Shown: in pieces, positions 44,476 through 53,213 of the stretch
How the letters are laid out: every line of letters starts with the position of its first letter
Position numbering within the stretch: position 1 is the stretch's first letter
Assembly: GCF_002902905.1 (NCBI RefSeq)
Contig: NZ_CP026124.1
Location: 124,001-188,000, forward strand
From: Achromobacter sp. AONIH1
Lineage (GTDB): Bacteria > Pseudomonadota > Gammaproteobacteria > Burkholderiales > Burkholderiaceae_B
DNA: 64,000 bases
Direction: 5' to 3'
Position numbers and translations under genes: made by a program
The notes under the pieces: model-generated
The model's database searches: none
Seen by the model: only the letters and a program-made list of their open reading frames with translations
Told to the model about the DNA's origin: nothing

Positions 44476-44946
44476 TCAATCGGAGAGCTTCTGCGACTGC
44501 GTCCCCTCTACCCGCCGCCCCGCCTTGTCTATGCTCTCCCAGGACTTGCACTGCACGCTGGAGTGTTCCCCGGCCGGGTACTGGACGCAGTCCATCCCCA
44601 CCTTGGCCCTGCCGTCCCGGAACGGAAAGGCAAAATCATAGCGGGCGGGAATCACCACTTTCAGGGCTTCATCGTGGAACCCCATCTTGCCGTTCTCCAC
44701 GTGACGCGCCAGCCCGTCCTGGAAAAAGTCCGGACCATTGTCGTAGATGAACGGGCGCAGCACCGGGCGATCCTGGCGGTCCACGTAGACCAGGCCTTGC
44801 TCGTCCACGGCCAGCGTATGGCCATGGACGTCGTAGCTCGGCGGCGCGTCATCCTGCTCCTGCGCCGGCCAGTATTGCAGCGCCTGCGCCGGCCCCAAGG
44901 CCGCGCCCAGCAGAATCGCGCCAATGACGCGGCGTTTCACATGCAT
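44476..44946 (-). CDS. Exported WG-repeat-like protein
   Basis: 156 residues from the ATG at 44946, preceded by AAGGAGAAAAGA, an excellent ribosome binding site. Signal peptide to about residue 23 (GAALGPAQA). The mature part resembles single WG/KWG-type beta repeats: NGKMGFHDEALKVVIPARYDFAFPFRDGRAKVG. Two cysteines (MDCVQ and VQCKS) may form a disulfide. Such proteins are surface or periplasmic and functionally obscure. It follows the 247-residue gene by 44 nt in the same direction and is probably co-transcribed with it. Confidence 0.72.
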   Translation of the reverse strand: MHVKRRVIGAILLGAALGPAQALQYWPAQEQDDAPPSYDVHGHTLAVDEQGLVYVDRQDRPVLRPFIYDNGPDFFQDGLARHVENGKMGFHDEALKVVIPARYDFAFPFRDGRAKVGMDCVQYPAGEHSSVQCKSWESIDKAGRRVEGTQSQKLSD

Positions 44947-44990
44947 TCTTTTCTCCTTGGCCGCGCGCTTGCGCCGCGCGCCGGCCCGCT

Positions 44991-45734
44991 TCAACTCCAT
45001 TCGAACGTCTGCAGGGCCACGCGGGTCTGCGGATCATAGAACAGCAGGATCTGGTCGGCCCCGCCATCCCGGTAGTTCCAGCCCGGCACCGCCGCCACGA
45101 AGCGGAACGGCCGGCCATCCTCGGTCAGCGGAAACGCATCTTCCCAGTCCATCTCGGCGTTGTCGACGAACTCCAGCGGGAACAGGTCGGGATCTGCCCA
45201 GTTGCCGGCGCCCTGCGATTCTTTCCAATCTTCCAGGAAGGCCAGCCGGTACTTGAGCATCTGCGCCTCGCCCTCGCGCTTGCCCAGGTCCACGTTCATC
45301 AGCAGGCCGCGCTCGGCATAGGCCGCCTTGACCTCGTCGAACGACTGCTGCTGCTTGGCGTAGTGTTCGAGCAGCTCGGGATCCTGGCTGCGCGTCTTGT
45401 CCTCGCTCATCGCCTGAAAGCAGCGCCAGTCGCCCAGCAGCTCGTAGCGGCTGTCCTCGCCCAGCCTGAAGCCGATCCAGTTCCTGCGCGTGTAGTAGGA
45501 GTGATAGGCCTCGGCGCCATCGGCGAAATAATCGTCGTAGGGTTCGACCGGGCTCAGCAGGTGGATGCGGCCGGACCAGGCGGGGTCGACGGCGGACAGG
45601 TCGATGGAGACCAGCGGATGCAGCAGCTTCGCGGCCTGGGCGGGGTCGGCGGCGAAGACATCGGCCGGATCGGGGAACGGGTACAGGAAGGGCTGGGGTT
45701 GGGTGAAGTCGATCTTGTCGGGGGATGCGCTCAT
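44991..45734 (-). CDS. Conserved-looking cytoplasmic protein of unknown function
   Basis: 247 residues, acidic and aromatic-rich, with no signal peptide or membrane helix. Features: YHSYYTRRNWIGFRLG, LLGDWRCFQAMSEDKTRS, DWEDAFPLTEDGRPFRFVAAVPG and DGGADQILLFYDPQTRVAL near the end. The last segment has the look of the YwqG/SMI1 style of immunity-type proteins, but I cannot assign a family. The ATG at 45734 was preferred because the upstream 74 codons of the open frame look non-coding. It lies in a run of three leftward small genes of unknown role. Confidence 0.65.
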   Translation of the reverse strand: MSASPDKIDFTQPQPFLYPFPDPADVFAADPAQAAKLLHPLVSIDLSAVDPAWSGRIHLLSPVEPYDDYFADGAEAYHSYYTRRNWIGFRLGEDSRYELLGDWRCFQAMSEDKTRSQDPELLEHYAKQQQSFDEVKAAYAERGLLMNVDLGKREGEAQMLKYRLAFLEDWKESQGAGNWADPDLFPLEFVDNAEMDWEDAFPLTEDGRPFRFVAAVPGWNYRDGGADQILLFYDPQTRVALQTFEWS

Positions 45735-45882
45735 CGGTGGGGATCCTGTGGAACTATGATCGTGAGTGGGCGAAGGTCGCGCGCCGGATGGCGGCGGCCA
45801 GGTCCGCGAGTATCGGAACGAAAGATAGCAAGGTATCCGGGCAGGCGCAAAAGACCGCCTTGATCCGACCACGTCATTCGGC

Positions 45883-46227
45883 CTAAAGCGGCCCCTCCAC
45901 CACCGCCTCGCAGTGGATACGCAAGCTGCCATAGTGCGCCAGGCGCAGGAATACATAACTCGACCGCGCCGACGCGGGCCGCTTCGTGTCCCTGTGGAGC
46001 GCGTCGCACCGGTCCAGGCAATCGTCCGCCTCAGGATCCGCGTCGCTCAGGACTTTTGCAAAGTACGCTTGAACGGCGGCAAAGTTGTAGATCCCCTCAA
46101 AACGCAGCGACACCCTGGCGCGCGTCCTGTCGAACACCGCATAGAGCAGGAAAGTCAGCACGGCGCTGCGATCAGACGCGTCGAGGCTGGCCTGCTCCAG
46201 CAAGCCGTCGTGGTATTGGTAATGCAA
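45883..46227 (-). CDS. Small cytoplasmic protein of unknown function
   Basis: 114 residues: MHYQYHDGLLEQASLDASDRSAVLTFLLYAVFDRTRARVSLRFEGIYNF, ending with a beta-rich SLRIHCEAVVEG. The pattern of a small acidic alpha/beta protein near decayed sequence is what one sees for immunity proteins of polymorphic toxins, but this is only an analogy. The start is followed on the other strand by the possibly decayed gene at 46322. No recognised family. Confidence 0.6.
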   Translation of the reverse strand: MHYQYHDGLLEQASLDASDRSAVLTFLLYAVFDRTRARVSLRFEGIYNFAAVQAYFAKVLSDADPEADDCLDRCDALHRDTKRPASARSSYVFLRLAHYGSLRIHCEAVVEGPL

Positions 46228-46321
46228 ATTTCGCTCCTAGGGTCGATTCGCGCGGACCAGGCCGCCGACGCCGTGGCGTTGGGGCAGCCCGCCACCCGAA
46301 TCTTCCCGAAACCAGAATCTC

Positions 46322-46828
46322 ATGCACCAGATCGGCTTCATATACCAAGACCCAGATCACCGCAACCGCCATGGCGACGGCGTGGAGCTGGTGAAAATCC
46401 CCGGCGCCGACGGCGCGTATCGGCTTCTTCTGTGCTGAATACGACGTGCTCTGGACATCCTCCGACGAAATCGGCACGGCAGCAGGGACTCCGGTGAGCC
46501 AATCCATGGCCCTGCGGGCCGCCGATATCCCGCGCATCTGCGCCCAGGGACACGGCCACCTGATCGATCTGGTCAGGGACTTCGACACCCATACCAAGGT
46601 ATCGCGGAGGATTTACCTGAAAAACACGTCCCCGCCCTACGCCTCTTTCACCTGCGGCAGCGCGGCATTCCGGAACGGGCGCAACCGAATCGGCGCTATG
46701 GGATCGCACCGGCTTCGCTGAGCGCCATCGTCAGCCATCAACTGATCGAACGCCTGACCCGCATCGTGCAATGCTCTATCCCCGGCCGACAGGCCGAGCC
46801 GCCCGTGGCGATTGTGTTCCCGCGCTGA
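46322..46828 (+). pseudogene. Possible decayed gene with two frame changes
   Basis: An ATG at 46322 opens HQIGFIYQDPDHRNRHGDGV and runs to a stop at 46436-46438. A different frame then continues plausibly (EYDVLWTSSDEIGTAAGTPV, and MALRAADIPRICAQGHGHLI) to about 46600, after which the first frame again looks coding (RYGIAPASLSAIVSHQLIER) to the stop at 46826-46828. The pieces together would give about 165 residues. No family was recognised. Alternatively the fragments are chance open frames. The remainder of 46228-46890 shows nothing else that I can support. Confidence 0.35.
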
Positions 46829-46889
46829 TGCGGCGGGACGGCAGGCATGGGCGGACAGATGAACCCTGGCCCATCCGTAACCCGATATT

Positions 46890-47312
46890 GTTGCGGTGAC
46901 ATTTCCCCCGCTTATTAATAAATACCCACAGACCGAATATCGCGTCTTTTCAACTTCATTAAAAAGACCAAGAAAAACGACTTTTAATATTTGAAAACAT
47001 TTTCCCCAATGGAAAATGTAGCAATTTATGTAATCGATGTAATCAATATTGGGGATACCCCGGGTTTATTGCGATATCTCCGATTTATTTCCACAGCAAT
47101 CAGAATATTTAGAAAGAAAATTGCTGTCCGCGACCTCTACGATTCGTCTGTTCGCCGCCTCGTTCGTATGACGGGGTATCGAGTTGTAATCAATCTTCAG
47201 CATCGCATCCACCTCAAAGTAAATCCAGCGCGCATCGATTTCATATTGATGACTGGTATTTGAGCGTCGGTTTCTAGTGTCTACGACACGACGAAAACAG
47301 AGAGGTCCCCCC
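46890..47312 (+). promoter_or_regulatory. AT-rich promoter/leader region of the Vi capsule operon
   Basis: Base composition drops sharply here compared with the flanking DNA; runs such as TTATTAATAAATA (46914-46926) and TTTTAATATTTG are unlike anything else in the window. It contains a perfect hairpin at 46997-47019. A 90-codon frame (46991-47263, TTG start) crosses it but looks accidental. The region probably holds the promoter and a long untranslated leader of the capsule genes and would be a natural target of a nucleoid silencer or of a global regulator. Individual promoter elements cannot be called with confidence. Confidence 0.6.
46997..47019. repeat. Perfect 9-bp inverted repeat in the capsule leader
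   Basis: ACATTTTCC (46997-47005) and GGAAAATGT (47011-47019) are exactly complementary around CCAAT. It lies 294 bp before the tviB start. It could be an operator dyad or an RNA hairpin in the leader; no T-run follows. Confidence 0.6.
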
Positions 47313-48590
47313 GTGGCAAAGAGAATCGCAGTGTGTGGCCTTGGTTATGTCGGCCTGCCCGTGGCCGTGGCATTTTCCAAGCGCTTTGACGTCATCGGTT
47401 TTGACGTGGACAAGCGGCGGATCGCCAGTCTGAAAGCCGGAAACGACTGGACAGGCGAGATCGAACGCGAAGCCTTGCTGGCTTCCCCGATGCAATTCAC
47501 CGACCAGGTGACGGAACTGCAGGGTTGCGATTTCTTCGTGGTGGCCGTGCCGACGCCGGTCGACGAGAAGAACAATCCCGATTTCTCCCTGCTGGTGAAA
47601 GCCTGCCGTTCGATCGGCCCCGTGCTGCGCCCGGGCTGCATCGTGGTCTTCGAATCCACCGTCCACCCCGGCGCCACCGAGGACATCTGCGGCCCCGAAC
47701 TGGAAAAGGCCTCCGGCCTGCGCTGCGGCGTGGACTTCAAGCTGGGCTACAGCCCGGAGCGCATCAACCCGGGCGACCGCGAGCACCCGCTGGAGAAGAT
47801 CGTCAAGATCGTGTCCGGCCAGGACCAGGAATCGCTGGATCACATCGCGGGCGTCTACGAGCAGATCATCGACGCCGGCGTGCACCGCGCCTCCTCCATC
47901 AAGGTGGCCGAAGCGGCCAAGGTGCTGGAAAACACGCAGCGCGACATCAACATCGCGCTGATGAACGAGATGTCCAAGATCTGCGACCTGATCGGCATCC
48001 GCACCGCCGACGTGCTGAACGCGGCCGGCACCAAGTGGAACTTCCTGAAGTTCACGCCCGGCCTGGTGGGCGGCCACTGCATCGGCGTCGATCCCTACTA
48101 CCTGACCTCCAAGGCGCAGGAACTGGGCTATCACCCGGAAGTCATCCTGTCGGGCCGCCGCATCAACGACGGCATGGCCAGCCATGTGGCAGCGCGCGTG
48201 GTGCAGACGCTGGCCCGCAACGGCCGCCTGAACGCGTCGACCCGGGTCGGCATCCTGGGCATGACGTTCAAGGAGAACGTGCCCGACATCCGCAACTCCA
48301 AGGTGGTCGACCTGTATCGCGCGCTGGGCGACTACGGCATCACGCCCGTGGCGTGCGACCCGATGGTCGACGCGGAGCAGATGCAGCACGAGTACGGCAT
48401 CAGCCTCGTGCCGCGCGATCAGTTCCGCGACATGGACGTGCTGATCCTGGCAGTGCCGCACCGAGAAACCATGGACACCATCTGGGAAGACCTGCCAGGC
48501 CTGGTGAAGACGGGCGGCATGGTGTGCGACCTGAAATCCGTGCTGGACAGCCGCCGGCTTCAGTCCGACCTCTTGTACTGGACACTCTGA
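47313..48590 (+). CDS. tviB: UDP-HexNAc 6-dehydrogenase of Vi polysaccharide synthesis
   Basis: 425 residues from the GTG at 47313, which has GAGAGG six bases upstream; a GTG at 47277 is also in frame. Rossmann start RIAVCGLGYVGLPVAVAF, catalytic cysteine 256 in GGHCIGVDPYYL, and KVAEAAKVLENTQRDINIAL are typical of the TviB/WbpO group. It oxidises UDP-GlcNAc (or UDP-GalNAc) with two NAD+ to the uronic acid, the committed step to a Vi-type poly-N-acetylgalactosaminuronate. First gene of the capsule operon. The 4-epimerase TviC that follows it in Salmonella Typhi is absent here, so either epimerisation is encoded elsewhere or the enzyme uses UDP-GalNAc. Confidence 0.92.
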   Translation: MAKRIAVCGLGYVGLPVAVAFSKRFDVIGFDVDKRRIASLKAGNDWTGEIEREALLASPMQFTDQVTELQGCDFFVVAVPTPVDEKNNPDFSLLVKACRSIGPVLRPGCIVVFESTVHPGATEDICGPELEKASGLRCGVDFKLGYSPERINPGDREHPLEKIVKIVSGQDQESLDHIAGVYEQIIDAGVHRASSIKVAEAAKVLENTQRDINIALMNEMSKICDLIGIRTADVLNAAGTKWNFLKFTPGLVGGHCIGVDPYYLTSKAQELGYHPEVILSGRRINDGMASHVAARVVQTLARNGRLNASTRVGILGMTFKENVPDIRNSKVVDLYRALGDYGITPVACDPMVDAEQMQHEYGISLVPRDQFRDMDVLILAVPHRETMDTIWEDLPGLVKTGGMVCDLKSVLDSRRLQSDLLYWTL

Positions 48591-48628
48591 GTCCAGGCCC
48601 GCCACCCATCATCACAGGAGAGGCCGGA

Positions 48629-51109
48629 ATGACCGCCTTCACCATCGCTCCCATCGGCACCTGCCGCATCCACACCCCGCTGCGCGACGCCGTGGGTCGT
48701 TACCCGATCAAGCTGCAACTCGGGCGAAACTACGGCTTCGTGCACACCAGCACCGAGGCATTGCAGCAGGCCCGCTACATGTTCGGCCAGGGCGAGATTC
48801 CCGCCGACGTGCAGCGCCTGATCTTCCGCCCGTCCAACGGCGAGCAGGCGCGCCGCGCCGCGCACAAGCCGGCCGACCTGTACATGGTCGAACTGTCCTC
48901 ACGCAAGCTGCTGACCATCGACGGCCATCCGATACAGTCCAACTACCTGGCGCGCTATTTCAGCGAGTTCTTCGCCGATCGCGCGCGCACCCGGCTGTTC
49001 TGGTCCATGGCCAGTGCGGACCGCCTGGCCGAGCGGCGCGCGGCGCTGGAACAGGATGCGGTCTACAAGAGCCTGACGCCGGAAAACCGCGAACTGCTGG
49101 CCCGCATCGTCAAGCGCGACCTGACGGACGACGAGATCGAACAGGAAATGCGCCAGCTGGTCGAGCTGCTGGGCCGCGACAAGGTGGTGTTCGTCACGCA
49201 CGTCAACGCCATGACGCCCGACAATGTGCCGATCGAACAACGCGAACAGCTGATCGCCGCGGTGGTCGCGAGCAGCCAGCGCATCGGCGTGCCCTGCTAC
49301 GACCCGACGCCGCTGATGAACAAGCTCGGCCAGGCCGAGGCGATGGAAGACGGCGGCCTGGACCTGACGCACTACACTCCGCTGTTCGCCGAGCGGCTGT
49401 ATACCGATTGGTACAAGACCTTCATGCGTCCGCGCATGAGCGCATCCGCGCCGCAGCCCGCCGCGTCCAAGCTGGGCGCCGACGACAGCGCCGAGCGCAT
49501 CGAGAAGCTCTGGGACGCCGGCGAGCTGCGCGAGGCCTCGCGCCGCCTGCGCGACGTACTGCGCCGCCATCCCGGCCTGCCCGACCATACGCTGCTGTTC
49601 GCGCGCATCCAGGAAGAGCTGGGCGACTACGAAGGCTCGCTGGCGCTGCTGGACGGCGCCGACGGCGCGCTGGCGGCCGGCAGCAAGGCCGAGCAGATCC
49701 TGATGCGCAACCATTTCAAGCTGGGCCGCCATGACGTGGCCTACTCGCTGGCGGCCGGCCTGTTGGGCGACGAGATCGAAACCCCGGAAATCCTGCGCAT
49801 CGCCGCGATCTGCGCCAGCCATCTGGGCCACGCCGACGAGGCGCTGGGCAACTGGAAGCAGCTGTTCCGCATCGCATCGCCCGACGATCCGGTGGCCACG
49901 GTCGCCGCCGACACGGTGCTCTCGCTGCTGCAGGCCAGCGGCGACATGGACGCGGCGATCCGATGGGTCCATGAAGTGCGCGCGGCCATCCCCCGCCATG
50001 CGCGCGGCTTCGCGATGCTGTGGCGCGACCGCCTGATCGCCGGCGACCGCGCGGGGCTGCGCGCCCTGGCGTCCGAGTCGCCCGCGCTGACGGATGCCGA
50101 GGCGCTGGAGCTGGTCAAGGAAGCGTCCTGGCGCGGCTGCATCATGGCCGGGGCCGCCCTGGCCGTGTCCTGCAAACTGGCCGAGAGCGCGCAGGAGGAC
50201 ATCCCAGCCTGGCTGCGGGCGCAGTCTTCGACCTGGGCCGAGGAAGGCGCGCGGGCCCTGGATGAAGGCCGCCTGCGCGACGCCGCCGAGCGCATCTGCG
50301 CGCACCGCCTGCTCAATCCGGACGCATTGTCCAGCGTGCGCGCGCAACGCGCCTTCGAGCGCGCGATGCGCCTGGGCGCGCGGGCCGCGCTGGTGGCGGG
50401 CAACCACAAGGAGGTGATCGACCTGACCGACATCGCGCTCGACACCGAGGTCGAATTCCCCGAGCTGCACGCCATGCGCGGCCGCGCGGCCGACGCGCTG
50501 GGCGACAAGCAGACCGCCATGCGTCATCTGGAACAGGCGGCCGCCAACGAGTCCGCGCCGTTCAGCACGCAGCTGCATTTCGCGCGGGTGGCGTTCAACG
50601 GCGGCTGGTTCGGCGAGGCCATCGACGCCTACCAGATGGTGCTGGCCCATGCCAGCGCCGACCAGAGCGCCCGCGACGAGGCCGAGCGCCAGCTCGGCCG
50701 GCTGGGACCGCGCGCGATCCGCGGCGCCCGGGAAATCCTGTCGGCGGGCGATCCCAAGGCCGCCTGGAAGCTGCTGGATCGCGTTGCGCAATCCTGGCCG
50801 CAGATGACGGAAGTCGATCACGAAAAGCGGCGCATCCTGGCCGTGCTGTACGCCGAGGCGCGTGGTCTGGAATCGTCCAGCACCACCGAACGCCTGGCGC
50901 TGGGCGAACGCATTCTGCAACTGGTGCCTGATGATCCCATCGGCCTGCGCCTGGCCGCTGTCGGCGCCATGCGCCTGCACCGCTTCGAACAAGCGCTGCC
51001 CTACTGGCGCGCGCTCCAGGAACGTTCCGACAATCCGGCCCAGTACGACCACTACATCCAGCGCTGCCAGGTGTGGATCGAAAAGGCCAATCGAAGGAAG
51101 GCAGCATGA
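48629..51109 (+). CDS. tviD: Vi polysaccharide biosynthesis protein TviD
   Basis: 826 residues, as in the roughly 830-residue TviD of Salmonella Typhi. The N-terminal 270 residues form an alpha/beta domain with an SGNH/GSCFA-like opening (APIGTCRIHTPLRDAVGRYP) and a later DLTHYTPLFAERLY that could supply the His of a triad. The rest is TPR-like helical repeats. TviD is required for Vi and is implicated in its O-acetylation; the SGNH resemblance agrees but is my reading. It starts 38 nt after tviB with GGAG upstream and overlaps tviE by 4 nt. Confidence 0.85.
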   Translation: MTAFTIAPIGTCRIHTPLRDAVGRYPIKLQLGRNYGFVHTSTEALQQARYMFGQGEIPADVQRLIFRPSNGEQARRAAHKPADLYMVELSSRKLLTIDGHPIQSNYLARYFSEFFADRARTRLFWSMASADRLAERRAALEQDAVYKSLTPENRELLARIVKRDLTDDEIEQEMRQLVELLGRDKVVFVTHVNAMTPDNVPIEQREQLIAAVVASSQRIGVPCYDPTPLMNKLGQAEAMEDGGLDLTHYTPLFAERLYTDWYKTFMRPRMSASAPQPAASKLGADDSAERIEKLWDAGELREASRRLRDVLRRHPGLPDHTLLFARIQEELGDYEGSLALLDGADGALAAGSKAEQILMRNHFKLGRHDVAYSLAAGLLGDEIETPEILRIAAICASHLGHADEALGNWKQLFRIASPDDPVATVAADTVLSLLQASGDMDAAIRWVHEVRAAIPRHARGFAMLWRDRLIAGDRAGLRALASESPALTDAEALELVKEASWRGCIMAGAALAVSCKLAESAQEDIPAWLRAQSSTWAEEGARALDEGRLRDAAERICAHRLLNPDALSSVRAQRAFERAMRLGARAALVAGNHKEVIDLTDIALDTEVEFPELHAMRGRAADALGDKQTAMRHLEQAAANESAPFSTQLHFARVAFNGGWFGEAIDAYQMVLAHASADQSARDEAERQLGRLGPRAIRGAREILSAGDPKAAWKLLDRVAQSWPQMTEVDHEKRRILAVLYAEARGLESSSTTERLALGERILQLVPDDPIGLRLAAVGAMRLHRFEQALPYWRALQERSDNPAQYDHYIQRCQVWIEKANRRKAA

Positions 51110-53166
51110 ATCCGCCCCTGACCACCGATCGCAAGCACGCCGAGTCCGACCTTCCCGAGGTCCAGGCGCGGCTGGAGGAAATCGTCGCGGCATCGGGCAG
51201 GGTCCAGGTCGCGCAGGACAACCTGGCGCGCGCGCAGGCGCTGGCGCGTGATCACATGGCCGATTCCAAGGTCCGCTTCCTGCTGCTGCGGCTGCAGGAA
51301 GCCGCGGGCCTGAACGAAGGCCTGTCCGAACAGTGGACCACGCTGTTGCGGGAATGCCCCGATGACCTGGAGATCGTGCGCTACTGCGCGACGCGCCTGG
51401 TCAAGGAACGGCATGTCGAGGACGCGCTGGCCCTGGTCGAGCGCCATCTGCCCGAGTCCAGCGACAATCCCGCCCGGCTGTTCGCCCGCGCCAAACTGCT
51501 GAGCGACATTCGCGCGCATGAGCAATCCGACGCGCTGTTCCGCCGGCTGATCTCGCAGCACACCGACCGCAACATGCGCGTGGAATTCGCCAAGCGCCTG
51601 CGCAAGCGGGGGCTGCTGGCGGATGCGTTCGACGTCATCGCGCCCGTCGCGCGGCACCTGGCGCCCGGCAGCAAGGCTGCCGAGCTGGCCGACGCGCTGG
51701 CAAGCGACTACGCCTTCTATCAGCGCCTGGAGCCCGAATCGGCGCTGGTCGGCAAGGACATCCGGATCGTGTCGATGAAGCACGCGATCCTGCACTTCCG
51801 CGACCGGCACCTGCCCGAACAGGGGCCGGAAAAACCGGTCTCGGTCGCGCTGGTGACCGGCAGCCTTGGCCCCGGCGGCGCCGAGCGCCAGCTGACGCGA
51901 CTGGCAGGCGAACTGACCCGCCTGGCGGAACAGCCGGGGCAGGTGCCCCTGGACCTGCTGCCGAAGCCGGAAAAAGTCGAAGTGCTGGTCAAGCAGCACA
52001 CCGAGCCGTCGGGCTCGGCCAAGAAGCAAGGCCTGGACTTCTTCCTGCCCGTGCTGGTCAAGGCGCAGATCCCGGTCACGGAGATCAACAAGCTGCCGCC
52101 GGTCTCGGTGTCCCATCAATCCGTGCCGGAGGGCCGCCTGGGCCGGCTGCTGGAACAGCTGCCGCCGCCGGTGCACTACGGCGTGACGCGGCTGGCGCCG
52201 GTGCTGCGGACGAACCCGTTCGACGTGGTCAGCCTGTGGCAGGACGGCACCTGCCTGTTCGGCGCGCTGGCGGCGCTGCTGGCGGGCGCGCCCACCATCC
52301 ACCTGGTGTTCCGAGGGCTGCCGCCGAACATCCGCAAGGACCGCTTCCGCGAAGAGTATCCCGAGCTGTACCAGGCCCTGGCCCAGGTGCCCGGCGTGCA
52401 CTTCGTCAGCAACAGCCGCAAGGCGGCCGAGGCCTATTCGGAATGGCTCGGCATTCCCATCGTGCGCTTCCATGTGCTGTACAACGGCGTGCCGGATCTT
52501 GCCACCGACGCCGCCGCCACGGACCAGGACAAATGGCGGGCGTTCCAGGAAAACACGGCCGATGCCACGGAAACCATCGGCGGCGTGTTCCGCCTGGAAC
52601 CGGACAAACGGCCGCAGCTGTGGATCAAGCTCGCGGCGCTCTACCTGAAGCAGCGCCCGCGGGCGCGCTTCGTCATCGTCGGCGACGGCCGGCTGCACGA
52701 GAACATCGTGGCGCTGGCGGAAGAGCTGCAGGTGACGGAGCGATTGCTGCTCGTCGGCCTGTCCAACCATGTGGGCTACTGGTATTCACAGATGGACGCC
52801 AAGGTGCTGCTGTCGCGCTACGAAGGCCTGCCCAATGTGCTGATCGAGGCCCAGTTGCTGGGTGTGCCGGTGGTCTCCACGCCCGCCGGCGGCGCGGGCG
52901 AGTGCTTCGTCGAGGACCAGACCGGCCACCTGCTGGGCGATGTCGAGCATCCGGACCTGCACGAGGCCTGCGACAAGGTGGCCTCGATCGTGGACCGCGT
53001 GCGCGACGACCCGGCCCTGAAGGCGCAGAGCCGCACGCGGGCGCAGCACCTGTTCTCGCTGGACGCGATGCTGGCCAAGTTCCTGAGCCTGTGCGTGCCC
53101 GTCATGCCCGAATCGGAGAACGATGAATGCATGGACATGGCGCCGATGCGCCTGATGCAGGCCTGA
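51106..53166 (+). CDS. tviE: Vi polysaccharide glycosyltransferase TviE with helical N-terminal extension
   Basis: 686 residues. The C-terminal part from about 245 (VSVALVTGSLGPGGAERQLTRLA) is a GT-B, GT4-like transferase; the donor site is visible as RFVIVGDGRLHENI and SRYEGLPNVLIEAQLLGVPVVST. The first 220 residues are helical, TPR-like and resemble the repeats of TviD; this makes the protein roughly 100 residues longer than the Salmonella enzyme as I recall it. TviE is the presumed polymerase joining HexNAcA residues at the cytoplasmic face. ATG overlaps the tviD stop. Confidence 0.87.
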   Translation: MNPPLTTDRKHAESDLPEVQARLEEIVAASGRVQVAQDNLARAQALARDHMADSKVRFLLLRLQEAAGLNEGLSEQWTTLLRECPDDLEIVRYCATRLVKERHVEDALALVERHLPESSDNPARLFARAKLLSDIRAHEQSDALFRRLISQHTDRNMRVEFAKRLRKRGLLADAFDVIAPVARHLAPGSKAAELADALASDYAFYQRLEPESALVGKDIRIVSMKHAILHFRDRHLPEQGPEKPVSVALVTGSLGPGGAERQLTRLAGELTRLAEQPGQVPLDLLPKPEKVEVLVKQHTEPSGSAKKQGLDFFLPVLVKAQIPVTEINKLPPVSVSHQSVPEGRLGRLLEQLPPPVHYGVTRLAPVLRTNPFDVVSLWQDGTCLFGALAALLAGAPTIHLVFRGLPPNIRKDRFREEYPELYQALAQVPGVHFVSNSRKAAEAYSEWLGIPIVRFHVLYNGVPDLATDAAATDQDKWRAFQENTADATETIGGVFRLEPDKRPQLWIKLAALYLKQRPRARFVIVGDGRLHENIVALAEELQVTERLLLVGLSNHVGYWYSQMDAKVLLSRYEGLPNVLIEAQLLGVPVVSTPAGGAGECFVEDQTGHLLGDVEHPDLHEACDKVASIVDRVRDDPALKAQSRTRAQHLFSLDAMLAKFLSLCVPVMPESENDECMDMAPMRLMQA

Positions 53167-53213
53167 GCGGCCGCGGGCCATCCTCCCCACATCCTGGAAC
53201 ACGAAAGGAATCT

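Noticed and set aside
46991..47263. A 90-codon frame (TTG start) in the AT-rich capsule leader
   Set aside because: No ribosome binding site, unusual start, Ile/Arg-rich composition of translated AT-rich DNA, and it crosses a perfect hairpin. Kept only as part of the leader description.
48899..51193. A 764-codon minus-strand frame opposite tviD
   Set aside because: Antisense shadow; TviD on the plus strand fits a known locus order and length.
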